From: Streptomyces sp. ISL-11
Lineage (GTDB): Bacteria; Actinomycetota; Actinomycetes; Streptomycetales; Streptomycetaceae
Assembly: GCF_018614525.1 (NCBI RefSeq)
Contig: NZ_JAGGOL010000055.1
Coordinates: 1-64,000, forward strand
Reading direction: 5' to 3'
Length of the DNA: 64,000 bases
The notes beneath the pieces were generated by a model. That model was not told where the DNA came from. It saw only the letters and a list, made by a program, of their open reading frames with translations, and made no database searches. This document shows, piece after piece, positions 43,272 to 51,023 of this stretch (position 1 is the stretch's first letter; each line of letters starts with the position of its first letter). The position numbers were made by a program, and so were the translations under genes.

Positions 43272-44146
43272 CCACCACGGCATCCAAGGTTGCGACAGAG
43301 TATTCGACAGCTGGTTCGCAGCGGTTCGAAGAGTCGGTCGGGGGGCTGCCGTACATCGAGGACGCGACCGCAGTGGCGCCACGCGACGCCCGCGAGCTGT
43401 CCAAGCTCTTCTTCGACCGGCTCGGGGAGCTGGAAGAGGGCACCCACGCCTACCAGTACGCCCGCAACACACTGATCGAGATCAATCTGTCGCTCGTGCG
43501 GTTCGCCGCGTCGCGCTTCCGCAGCCGGGGCGACCAGATGGAGGACATCATCCAGGTCGGCACGATCGGCCTGATCAAGGCGATCGACCGGTTCGACCTC
43601 TCGCGCGAGGTGGAGTTCACGACCTTCGCCGTGCCGTACATCGTCGGTGAGATCAAGCGGCACTTCCGGGACACGAGCTGGTCGGTGCACGTGCCCCGGC
43701 GTCTTCAGGAGCTGCGGGTCGAACTGGCCAAGGCCACGAGCGACCTGTCGCAGCGGCTGGACCACTCGCCGACCCCGGCCGAGCTGGCCGAGCACCTCGG
43801 CATCAGCCAGGAAGAGGTCGTCGAGGGCATCGTCGCCAGCAACGGCTACACCGCCGGTTCGATCGACGTGCCCGTGGACGAGGGTTCCGACCAGGCCGGC
43901 AACAGCTACGCGGACCGGCTCGGCGACATCGACCCCGCGCTGGAGGGCGTGGAGAACCTGCACGCGCTCAAGCCCCTGGTCGCCGAGCTGAACGAACGCG
44001 ACCGGCAGATCCTGCGGATGCGGTTCGGCGGCGAGATGACCCAGTCGGAGATCGGCGCGGAGCTCGGCATCTCGCAGATGCACGTGTCGCGGCTGCTGAG
44101 CCGGATCCTCGCGAAGTTGCGGGCGGGGCTGCTGGCCCAGCGGTGA
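43268..44146 (+). CDS. RNA polymerase sigma factor, SigB/SigF group
   Basis: A 292-aa group 3 sigma factor, paralogous to SigH in this window. Region 2 (IEINLSLVRFAASRFRSRGDQMEDIIQVGTIGLIKAIDRFD), region 3 (RRLQELRVELAKATSDLSQRL) and region 4 (MTQSEIGAELGISQMHVSRLLSRIL) are intact. No anti-sigma gene overlaps it, but an RsbW-like ATPase is encoded 246 nt downstream on the opposite strand and may be its antagonist. Streptomyces has many such stress/development sigma factors, and which paralogue this is cannot be decided here. Confidence 0.9.
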   Translation: MTTTASKVATEYSTAGSQRFEESVGGLPYIEDATAVAPRDARELSKLFFDRLGELEEGTHAYQYARNTLIEINLSLVRFAASRFRSRGDQMEDIIQVGTIGLIKAIDRFDLSREVEFTTFAVPYIVGEIKRHFRDTSWSVHVPRRLQELRVELAKATSDLSQRLDHSPTPAELAEHLGISQEEVVEGIVASNGYTAGSIDVPVDEGSDQAGNSYADRLGDIDPALEGVENLHALKPLVAELNERDRQILRMRFGGEMTQSEIGAELGISQMHVSRLLSRILAKLRAGLLAQR

Positions 44147-44167
44147 GGCATGCCGCCGGCCCCGGCC

Positions 44168-44205
44168 GAAATCCGCACCCCCCGGCCCGGGGGGTGCGGA
44201 TTTTT
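44168..44205 (+). terminator. rho-independent terminator after the sigma-factor gene
   Basis: A long stem aaatccgcacccccc / ggggggtgcggattt ends in TTTTT. Confidence 0.95.
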
Positions 44206-44328
44206 GGCCGAGGCCGGCGGCGCTGCGCGGGCGGGATTCCGGCCGTGTGGGCCGGGGCGGCTCGGTCGCGCGGCGGGCTCCCGCTCTCCCGCTGTGGACC
44301 GGGCCGGGGGCCGACCGGTTCTTATCTA

Positions 44329-44390
44329 GCCCGTCCGGCGTTTGAGGACAAGCGGCGAAGCCGCTTTCGGGGCCCGGGGCGGAGCCCCGA
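44329..44390. repeat. dispersed repeat copy next to the RsbW-like gene
   Basis: gcccgtccggcgtttgagga is followed by caagcggcgaagccgctttcgg and ggcccggggcggagccccga. It abuts the stop codon of the minus-strand ATPase gene. Confidence 0.8.
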
Positions 44391-44391
44391 A

Positions 44392-44784
44392 TCAGACCCC
44401 AGCCGGCAAAGCCGGCACCGGCACTGCCGGCCGCAGCCACGTCGCTCTCACCGTCTTGCCCTGCGGCCCCCGGTCGATCTCCAGGCACGTGGCCAGCCGC
44501 TCCACCATGTGCCAGCCCAGCCCGCCGGCCCCGGTCAGGTCCGGGGCGCGCGGTACGGGCGGACACGGGCTGGCGTCGGCGATCTCCACCACCAGCCGGC
44601 CCTGGACGGCCCGTACGCACAGCCGCCACCAGCCACCCGTGTGCCGGATGGCATTGGTGACCAGCTCGGAGACGACGAGGACGACCGCGTCGAGATCGGC
44701 CCAGGGGCAGTGCGTGGCCAGGAACTCCGCCGTCGCGTGACGTGCGCCGGCGGCGTCCCCGCCCGGGGATTCGATGACGACCAT
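44392..44784 (-). CDS. RsbW-like ATP-binding protein (HATPase_c_2)
   Basis: A 130-aa GHKL-fold protein. The N-box VLVVSELVTNAIRHTGG (about residues 36-52) and the G-box region GGLGWHMVERLA are clear. Such single-domain proteins are abundant in Streptomyces and act as anti-sigma serine kinases. Its position beside a SigB/SigF-type factor suggests that partner, but the genes are convergent and not an operon. Its 3' end touches a dispersed repeat. Confidence 0.85.
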   Translation of the reverse strand: MVVIESPGGDAAGARHATAEFLATHCPWADLDAVVLVVSELVTNAIRHTGGWWRLCVRAVQGRLVVEIADASPCPPVPRAPDLTGAGGLGWHMVERLATCLEIDRGPQGKTVRATWLRPAVPVPALPAGV

Positions 44785-44909
44785 CGTGCGGCTCCTTCTT
44801 CGTCCTCGCCCCGCGCATACCCACCGATCAGCAGGTCATGACGAATCCGGACGGATCTGGTCCCGCTGCTTCGGTTGGCTGGTCGCCGAAGGGCTCCCGC
44901 AGGGTACGT

Positions 44910-45150
44910 GTTCCGCCCGCGGGCCGCTTTGCCGCCTGCGGCGGCGGGCGCCCTGCGGGCGCGTCCTCAAGTGCCGGACGGGCTTGATTTCGGCTGAGCT
45001 CAGCCGCCCGCTCCCGTCCGGCGGACCATTTCCCCTACCCGCCCCTTCCCGAATGTCCTTCAAGTGCCGGACGGGCTCGATTCGGCCGGGCTCAGCCCCC
45101 TACAGCCCGTCCGGCGCTTGAGGACACCGCCGCGCAGCGGTGGTGCGGAC
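44910..45150. repeat. repeat cluster in a 390-nt gene-free gap
   Basis: Three cores lie here: gtcctcaagtgccggacggg (44963-44985), gtccttcaagtgccggacgg (45055-45077) and gcccgtccggcgcttgagga (45105-45126). The first is preceded by 45 nt (44926-44970) identical to 62504-62548. The rest of the gap (44785-44909) is probably the promoter region of the RsbW-like gene; no ORF with coding bias is seen. Confidence 0.8.
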
Positions 45151-45174
45151 GAAACGGCCGCACGTCCGGCCGAC

Positions 45175-45852
45175 TCACGGGCGAGGCGGCTCCGGGAATC
45201 CGGAGGGGAATCCCGAGGGGAGCCCCGACGGGAAGTCCTTCGGCGGGCCGGTGGGGAAGTCCTCCGGGAAGCCCGTCGGAAGATCACCGGCGCGGCCCGT
45301 CGGGAGCGGGGGCGGCGTCCTGTCGGGGAGCTCGGCGGGCGGCTCCGCCGGTGCCATGCTGGGCACCTCCTTGATCCGTTTCGTCACCTCGTCCTTCGCG
45401 GGCCGGAACACGGTCAGGTAGAAGCCGGCGAAGCCCACGCAGGCCGCGACGAAGACGGTCAGGAACGCCAGCAGGATCCCCGTTCCCACCCACGTCCTCG
45501 CGTCCCCGGGCGGAATCGCGGTCGCCCGGTCCGGCCTGCCCTCCGGGTAGCGGATGACGATCGCGTCCCCCTCGATCACCGTCGCGGACCCGCCCGCCTC
45601 CTCGAACCGCCGCACCTCGCCCTCGGCGGTGGTGAACTCGTAGATGTGGAACAGCGTCGTCGAGGACGACCTGCGCCCCCCTTGCCGGCGGGTGGTGGTC
45701 CGCGCGTACAGCCGCATGCACCGGCCCTGGACCTCGATCCCGCTCCGCCAGGCCGCTCTCAGCCGTCGCATCCGTATCACCGCCCACACCATCGCGGCGA
45801 TTCCCCCGGCCGCCATCAGGCTCGGCAGAGCCAGGATGAAGACGTCGAACAT
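45175..45852 (-). CDS. DUF3592-type membrane protein with FPSG repeats
   Basis: A 225-aa protein with an N-terminal helix (FILALPSLMAAGGIAAMVWAVI), a DUF3592-like beta domain (STTLFHIYEFTTAEGEVRRFEEAGGSATVIEGDAIVIRYPEGRPDRA), a second helix (GTGILLAFLTVFVAACVGFAGFYL) and a Pro-rich tail with a degenerate hexapeptide-like repeat (FPTGPPKDFPSGLPSGFPSG). The function is unknown. The tail may be low-complexity expansion. Confidence 0.75.
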   Translation of the reverse strand: MFDVFILALPSLMAAGGIAAMVWAVIRMRRLRAAWRSGIEVQGRCMRLYARTTTRRQGGRRSSSTTLFHIYEFTTAEGEVRRFEEAGGSATVIEGDAIVIRYPEGRPDRATAIPPGDARTWVGTGILLAFLTVFVAACVGFAGFYLTVFRPAKDEVTKRIKEVPSMAPAEPPAELPDRTPPPLPTGRAGDLPTGFPEDFPTGPPKDFPSGLPSGFPSGFPEPPRP

Positions 45853-45917
45853 GTGCCCCCCTCGTTACGGACGTGCAGGCCCATATCCAACCGGACCGGC
45901 CTGTTGGCCGCGAACCC

Positions 45918-47291
45918 TTACACGTCGGTGGGAAGCGTGATGGTGAACCGGGCGCCGCGCGGGCTGTCCGTGATCTCCAGCGTCCCGCGGTGGGCGCTCG
46001 CGATGTGGTGGGCGATGGCGAGGCCGAGCCCCGTGCCGCCGGTGTCGCGGGTGCGGGCGTCGTCGAGGCGGGTGAAGCGTTCGAAGACCCGTCGCCGGTC
46101 GGCCGGGGGAATGCCGGGCCCGTCGTCCTGGACGTGCAGCAGCGCCACCCGGCGGTCCGCGTCGTGGGTGAGGGAGACGGCCACGCACCCGGCGGCGTGG
46201 CGTTCGGCGTTGTCGAGGAGGTTGCCCAACAGGCGGGCGAGCAGCGAGTGGTGGCCGTACACCGTGATCCGCTCCTCGGCCGTGACCCGCAGCGACAGGT
46301 GATCCGGCGGGCGCCGCCGCCGGATCTCGTCGTGGACCAGGGCGCCGAGCACGACCGGCCGCCGCCCCGGCAGCCCCGCGGACGCGGTGGCGTCCAGCCG
46401 GGCGAGCAGCAGCAGGTCCGTGGTCAGGCGCTGCAGGCGCCGGGTGTCGCCCAGGGCCGCCTCCACCACCGCGGCCCAGTCCGCGTCGCCGGGGTGCGCG
46501 AGGGCGATCTCCAGCTCGGCGCGCAGTGCGGCGAGCGGGCCGCGCAGTTCGTGCGAGGCGTCGCCGACGAACCGGCGCTGCTGGTCGACCGAGCGCTGTA
46601 GGCGGTCCAGGGTGGCGTTCATCGTCCCGGCGAGGCGGGAGATCTCGTCGCGGGTACGGGGCACCGGCACCCGGCGGTCCAGGTGGTGGGCGGTGAGCTC
46701 GGCGAACTGGGTGCGGATGGCCTCCACCGGGCGCAGCACCCGCCCGGCCACGAACCACGTGACACCGGCCACCAGCCCGGTCATCAGCACGACGGCACCG
46801 GCCAGCAGACGCACGGTGACGTTCAGGCGCTGCTGCTCGTACCGCAGCCGGTTCGACACCACCAGGATCGGCACGTCGGCGCCTGAGCCGCCGATCTCCA
46901 TCGTCTGGAACACCGGCTTCCGGCTCGCGGGATCCGTCCACGGCCACAGGGACAGCAGCGACTCGGGGACCGGCCGCCGGGTCTGCGGGGTCCAGTTGGG
47001 CGCCTCCTGGATGGACCGCAGCGACACCTCCAGCCGCCGGTCCCGGCGGAGCACGTCGGCCATGGCCCGCAGCTGCGCCCGCGGATTCGGACCGGGCTCG
47101 CGGCCGGCGGTGAGCAGCGCGCGGCTCGCGTAGTCGCGGCCCTCCTGCACCAGGGAGTTGCGCGCCGCCACCGCCGCCGTGACTGCCCCGACCACGAGGG
47201 GGACGAGCGCCGAGAGCGCGACCAGCCAGGTCAGCCGCCCCCGTATGGAGGCCGGCCGCCACGGCCACCGGCACGGCCGGAGCCCTCTCAC
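45918..47291 (-). CDS. two-component sensor histidine kinase
   Basis: A 457-aa membrane kinase. Two helices (LVALSALVPLVVGAVTAAVA and LLAGAVVLMTGLVAGVTWFVAG) flank an extracytoplasmic sensor of about 125 residues. HAMP (RVLRPVEAIRTQFAELTAHHLDRRVPVP), HisKA (FVGDASHELRGPLAALRAELEIAL, phospho-His about residue 247) and HATPase (LLGNLLDNAERHA, DDGPGIP, GTGLGLAIAHHI) follow. The GTG start overlaps the regulator stop by 4 nt, so the pair is coupled. Confidence 0.93.
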   Translation of the reverse strand: MRGLRPCRWPWRPASIRGRLTWLVALSALVPLVVGAVTAAVAARNSLVQEGRDYASRALLTAGREPGPNPRAQLRAMADVLRRDRRLEVSLRSIQEAPNWTPQTRRPVPESLLSLWPWTDPASRKPVFQTMEIGGSGADVPILVVSNRLRYEQQRLNVTVRLLAGAVVLMTGLVAGVTWFVAGRVLRPVEAIRTQFAELTAHHLDRRVPVPRTRDEISRLAGTMNATLDRLQRSVDQQRRFVGDASHELRGPLAALRAELEIALAHPGDADWAAVVEAALGDTRRLQRLTTDLLLLARLDATASAGLPGRRPVVLGALVHDEIRRRRPPDHLSLRVTAEERITVYGHHSLLARLLGNLLDNAERHAAGCVAVSLTHDADRRVALLHVQDDGPGIPPADRRRVFERFTRLDDARTRDTGGTGLGLAIAHHIASAHRGTLEITDSPRGARFTITLPTDV

Positions 47292-47968
47292 CGCCCGGAG
47301 CCGTCGGCCAGCCGGTAGCCGACGCCGCGGACGGTGTGGATGGTCTGCCGCCCGAACGGTGCGTCGATCTTGCGGCGCAGGGCGCTGACGTGGACCTCGA
47401 CGATGTTGACGTCCCCCTGGAACGCCTCGTCCCAGACGTGCCGGAGCACCTCGTGCTTGGCGACGACCTCGCCGCCGCGCCGGGCGAGGTACTCCAGGAC
47501 GGCGAATTCCCGGGCGGTCAGCGGAAGTTCCGTCGTGCCGCGCCGGCAGGACCGCGTGGCGGGGTCGATCCGGAGGTCGCCGATCAGGATCGCCGCGGGC
47601 CGCTCGGGGCCGCCGCGCCGCACCAGGGCGCGCAGCCGGGCGACGAGGGCGACGTAGGAGAAGGGCTTGGTGACGTAGTCGTCCGCGCCGGTGTCCAGCC
47701 CCTCGGCCTCGTCGTACTCGCCGTCCTTCGCCGTGAGCATCAGCACCGGCGTCCAGACCCCGGCCTCCCGCAGCCGCGCGCAGACGCGGTAGCCGTTGAG
47801 GCCGGGCAGCATGATGTCCAGCACGATCACGTCGTACGAACCCTCGGCCGCGAGGTGCAGACCTTCCGGGCCGTCGTGCGCGACCTCGACCGCGAACCCC
47901 TCGGCGACCAGTCCGCGGCGCAGGAGTTCCGCGAGCCGCCGGTCGTCCTCCACCACTAATACCCGCAT
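47288..47968 (-). CDS. OmpR/PhoB-family response regulator
   Basis: A 226-aa regulator. The receiver has acidic residues VVEDDRRL, the phospho-Asp in DVIVLDIMLPGLNG (about residue 51), Thr in LMLTAKD and Lys in YVTKPFSY. The winged-helix output domain is complete (LTAREFAVLEYLARRGGEVVAKHEVLRHVWD ... VHVSALRRKID). It partners the downstream kinase. Three TCAGG direct repeats at 10-11 bp spacing lie 48-73 nt upstream of the start and are a good candidate autoregulatory site. Confidence 0.94.
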   Translation of the reverse strand: MRVLVVEDDRRLAELLRRGLVAEGFAVEVAHDGPEGLHLAAEGSYDVIVLDIMLPGLNGYRVCARLREAGVWTPVLMLTAKDGEYDEAEGLDTGADDYVTKPFSYVALVARLRALVRRGGPERPAAILIGDLRIDPATRSCRRGTTELPLTAREFAVLEYLARRGGEVVAKHEVLRHVWDEAFQGDVNIVEVHVSALRRKIDAPFGRQTIHTVRGVGYRLADGSGR

Positions 47969-48015
47969 GCGTTCCAGGATGGCCCAGGGGAGCCCCCGGC
48001 TGCCTGAAGACCGCT

Positions 48016-48041
48016 TCAGGAAGGCTCAGGATCCCTTCAGG
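48016..48041 (-). promoter_or_regulatory. direct repeats, probable response-regulator binding site
   Basis: TCAGG occurs at 48016-48020, 48026-48030 and 48037-48041, once per helical turn, with an inverted copy (cctga) at 48003-48007. OmpR-family regulators bind such in-phase direct repeats. Confidence 0.55.
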
Positions 48042-48162
48042 CGGCCGGTGCCAGCCTGGTTCCCGTGACGCCGGCCGTCACGGCCCGGCGGCTGTTCGGG
48101 GGAAGGGCCCGTACGGGGGCGACCGTCCGGGCCCGGCCGCCGGGCCGGTCACCCGGCGCCGC

Positions 48163-48196
48163 CGCCAAGTCACCCTTGCGAGGCGGTGACTTGGCG
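48163..48196. repeat. 12-bp perfect inverted repeat
   Basis: cgccaagtcacc / ggtgacttggcg with a 10-nt spacer. It lies about 60 bp upstream of the broken lectin gene's ATG and is followed by a possible -10 (TAGCGT). It could be an operator or a terminator. Confidence 0.6.
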
Positions 48197-48257
48197 TAGC
48201 GTGGTCGGTACGCTCTGTGGCTGTCGCTCGGACGTGCTCAATGGCGGGCAGTACCGC

Positions 48258-48660
48258 ATGAGGAAGATCTCCCGCGCCTGCGGAATCGTCGCCGTGAACC
48301 TGCGGACCGGAAGCCCGCGCGGGATGCAAGGGCGCGGGGACGTCGTTCGGTGACCGGCTGATTCCCGGCTCCTGTCTGCAGAACGGCGGATACCGGCTGG
48401 AGATGCAGTACGACGGGAACCTCGTGCTGTATTCCGGCTCGCGTGCCTGCTGGGCGAGCGGCACCGACGGCACCAACGGCGTCTACGCGGAGTTCTCGGG
48501 CGACTGGAAGCCCGATTCCCCGTACATGACGCTGGAGTCACCCGTCGGGCAGCTCCGGAAATGGCGGGGCAAGTACACCGGCCTGCACAAGACCGGTGAC
48601 GTCAGCCTCAACAACAAGGGCGAAGTCTGGATCGCCTACGGGAAGTTCGTGGGCTGCTGA
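48258..48660 (+). pseudogene. frameshifted secreted bulb-type lectin-like protein
   Basis: ATG 48258 starts a signal-peptide-like MRKISRACGIVAV, but this frame stops at 48345. The lectin-like body is in another frame (SFGDRLIPGSCLQNGG, YRLEMQYDGNLVLYSGSRACW) up to the TGA at 48658-48660 and has no start codon of its own before ATG 48403. The QYDGNLVLY block is typical of B-lectin (mannose-binding) repeats. A small deletion near 48300 probably removed part of the signal peptide and shifted the frame. A sequencing error is the alternative. Confidence 0.65.
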
Positions 48661-48661
48661 C

Positions 48662-48938
48662 ATGCGCGGACTTCTCCTTCGCGGCGTGCTCGCCGCCGTG
48701 CTCGCGGCCGGCGGGGCGATCGCCGCTCCGGCGGCGGCCGCCGTTTCCGCGCCGGCCGGGCACGGCTCCGCCGTGCGCCCCCTCGACGTTCGGGCAGCGC
48801 TACGGTGACACCCTCGGCAACCTGAAGGATTGCCGGGAGAGGTCGTGCAACACGGCCTGGAAGCTCTTGAGCGACGACCGGTTCAACGGGATCTTGCAGG
48901 GAATCCCGGCCCTTCAGGGCTCGGGAGGAATTGCGTCC
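48662..48938 (+). pseudogene. frameshifted small secreted protein, truncated by an IS end
   Basis: ATG 48662 begins a clear signal peptide (LLLRGVLAAVLAAGGAIAAPAAAAVSA). The frame then stops at 48808, while a continuation in the next frame (TFGQRYGDTLGNLKDCRERSCNTAW, ending IALQ-like residues) runs to 48938. Its last ~15 codons lie in the left-end hairpin of the IS605-type element, so the original C-terminus has been replaced. It begins 1 nt after the lectin stop; the two were probably one operon. Confidence 0.55.
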
Positions 48939-49001
48939 TGAGCCGGGTGGCGCGGAGCGCCCCCGCATCGCCTCCGGGATGTCCCCCGACGACAGCCGCG
49001 C

Positions 49002-49420
49002 TCAGTCCGGCCGCTTCTGGTTCTCGATGTACTGCCTGACACTGCCGGCGGGGCCCCGTGCAGGAGGCGGCGAAGTAGGACGGGGACCAGGAGTGCTCGC
49101 CCCACAGGTAACGCTTGATGTGGTCGTGGAACTCCTTGCGGAGGTAGTGCGCGGAGTCGCCCTTTGAGGCTACCGGCCAGGGCGGAGAGCTTGACCTGTG
49201 ACGGGTAGTGGATGAGGAGGTGGACGTGGTCGCGCTCGCCGTTGAACTCACGCAGCTCCACGTTCGCCTTCGCGCAAACCTCCCGCATGCCCTCCTCGCA
49301 GCGGCTCAGTACCTCGTCGGTGAAGACGCCGCGCCGGTATTTCGGGACGAAGACAAGATGCGCGTGGAGGGTGTGGACGACGCTACTACCCCTTGCGGAT
49401 GTCGGGATTTTGGTTCCCAT
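49002..49420 (-). pseudogene. tnpA: IS200-type TnpA (Y1 HUH transposase), frameshifted
   Basis: The first frame encodes SVVHTLHAHLVFVPKYRRGVF and FNGERDHVHLLIHYP (the HUH motif). Near 49170 the family sequence moves to another frame (DSAHYLRKEFHDHIKRYLWGEHSWSPSYFAASCTG) and near 49050 to a third (SVRQYIENQKRPD with the catalytic Tyr), ending at the TGA 49002-49004. At least two frameshifts mean that no active transposase is made. Confidence 0.85.
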
Positions 49421-49455
49421 CGTGGTGACACAGACACGACGATAGAGTCGTACTC

Positions 49456-50655
49456 GTGAAGGTCGTCGTGCAGGTCAAACTCACGCCGCCGCCCGAGGTG
49501 GCCACGGCGCTTGGGGCGACCCTGCACGCGGTGAACGGAGCGGCCAACTGGCTGTCCATCCGCGCCCAGGGGCGGGAGGACGACCGGGACCGTACCCGCA
49601 AGGCGTTGCAGCCCTTCGCTTACGCGGAGCTGAAGGCGCGTGGGCTCTCGGCCCAACCGGCACTGCATGTGATCCGGAAGGTGGCCGACGCGTATTCGGC
49701 CCGCAAGGCGAACCTGAAGGCCGGGAACTATGGCAAGGAGGACTCCGGGCGGTACCAGCGCATAGCGAACACCCCGGTCCGGTTCCGTCCTGATGCCGCG
49801 CACTCATACGACGACCGGTGTCTGTCCTGGCAGTACGACCAGCAGACGGTAAGCATCTGGACCACAACCGGGCGCATCCGTGGCGTGCCGTTCCTCTGCT
49901 CGCCCGGCGCGTTGAAGACGCTGACCGAGCATCGCAAGGGCGAGACCGATCTCATCCACCGTGACGGTGCCTGGTATCTGATCGCGACCTGCGAGATACC
50001 AGCGGCAGACACCAATACGCAGCCGGACGGCTGGATCGGTGTGGATCTCGGCATCGCGAACATCGCCACCACTTCCGACAAGGGCGAGCCGTTCGCCGGG
50101 GAGAAGCTGAACAAGTACAGGCGCCGGATGAGCCGTATCCGCGCTGAGCTGCAAGCGCGGGGGACGAAGTCCGCCAAACGCAAACTGAGGAAGCGCGCCC
50201 GTCGTGAGGCGCGGCACGCCACGCACGTTAACCACGTCATCTCCAAGCGCATCGTGACCGAGGCTGAACGCACCGGGCGCGGAATCGGTCTGGAAGACCT
50301 GACCGGTATTCGCGAACGGGTACGGCTCTGCAAGCCCCAACGGGTCGCGCTGCACTCCTGGGCCTTCGCCCAGCTCGCCGCCTTCGTGAAGTACAAGGCC
50401 GAGCGGGCCGGGGTTCCGTTCGTCCAGGTCGATCCCGCCTACACGAGCCAGATGTGCTCGTGGTGCGGGCACACAGAGAAAGCCAACCGTCCCACGCGGG
50501 AACTCTTCGCCTGCCGGTCATGCGGCGTCGTTGCGCACGCAGACCACAACGCGGGCCGCAACATCGCGGCCCGCGCCGAACACGTTTGGGCTGCCGCCAA
50601 CCAGCCCCATGCGGCGGACACCTCTGGTGCTCTAGCTGCAAGCGCAGCCCTTTAG
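49456..50655 (+). CDS. tnpB: TnpB RNA-guided nuclease (IS605 family)
   Basis: A 399-aa protein. The RuvC triad is intact: Asp in GWIGVDLGIANIATT (about residue 197), Glu in IGLEDLTGI (about residue 278) and Asp in AHADHNAGRNIAAR (about residue 360). A zinc finger (CSWCGHTEKANRPTRELFACRSCG) is complete. TnpB proteins are OMEGA nucleases using an RNA from the 3' end of the element; here that RNA would cover the end of tnpB and the right-end hairpin. The frame is uninterrupted although tnpA is broken. Confidence 0.9.
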   Translation: MKVVVQVKLTPPPEVATALGATLHAVNGAANWLSIRAQGREDDRDRTRKALQPFAYAELKARGLSAQPALHVIRKVADAYSARKANLKAGNYGKEDSGRYQRIANTPVRFRPDAAHSYDDRCLSWQYDQQTVSIWTTTGRIRGVPFLCSPGALKTLTEHRKGETDLIHRDGAWYLIATCEIPAADTNTQPDGWIGVDLGIANIATTSDKGEPFAGEKLNKYRRRMSRIRAELQARGTKSAKRKLRKRARREARHATHVNHVISKRIVTEAERTGRGIGLEDLTGIRERVRLCKPQRVALHSWAFAQLAAFVKYKAERAGVPFVQVDPAYTSQMCSWCGHTEKANRPTRELFACRSCGVVAHADHNAGRNIAARAEHVWAAANQPHAADTSGALAASAAL

Positions 50656-50689
50656 GGCTCGCGTAGTTGACGAAGTAGAACCCGAGGCC

Positions 50690-51016
50690 ATGAGCAAGTA
50701 CACCGCGGTTCTGCTGTGCGAGACCTCCGCCGACGCCGCGGATCACGTCCCGCTCTTCCAGGAGAGTTTCGTCCTGATCGAGGCGGAGAACGCGGCACGG
50801 GCCCGTTGGAAGGCCGCGGCCCACGGGCGGCGGCTGGAGACGGCGTACGAGAACGAACGCGGTGAGCTGATCACCTGGAAGCTGCGGCACGTGGTGGACG
50901 TCAACGAGGTTCTCGACGAGAACCTCGTCGACGGCGCCGAACTCTACGCCCGGCACTTCAGGGATTACGCCGCCTACCGGTCCTTCGAGCCGCTGCTCTC
51001 GGGAGAGGGACTCTAG
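50690..51016 (+). CDS. DUF4288-like protein
   Basis: A 108-aa single-domain protein (SKYTAVLLCETSADAADHVPLFQESFVLIEAENAARARWKAAAHG ... LITWKLRHVVDVNEVLDE). The alternating strand/helix layout and a WKLRHVVDVNEV strand match DUF4288. The function is unknown. It begins 22 nt beyond the IS right-end hairpin and is convergent with the TIR gene (7-nt gap). Confidence 0.75.
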   Translation: MSKYTAVLLCETSADAADHVPLFQESFVLIEAENAARARWKAAAHGRRLETAYENERGELITWKLRHVVDVNEVLDENLVDGAELYARHFRDYAAYRSFEPLLSGEGL

Positions 51017-51023
51017 GGGCGCT

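Larger units (their letters stand above)
48905..50670. mobile_element. IS200/IS605-family element (divergent tnpA/tnpB)
   Basis: The ends carry matching imperfect hairpins: ggcccttcagggctcgg at the left (48909-48924) and agccctttagggctcgcg at the right (50646-50663). Between them are a minus-strand TnpA remnant and a plus-strand TnpB. IS605-type elements have no terminal inverted repeats but such subterminal hairpins, and insert as single strands. Exact ends cannot be fixed without an empty site. Confidence 0.75.

Noticed and set aside
49002..50655. IS element as the mobiliser of the VWA-TIR genes
   Set aside because: The IS ends lie near 48905 and 50670, so the element does not enclose the VWA-TIR pair. 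Only proximity is supported.
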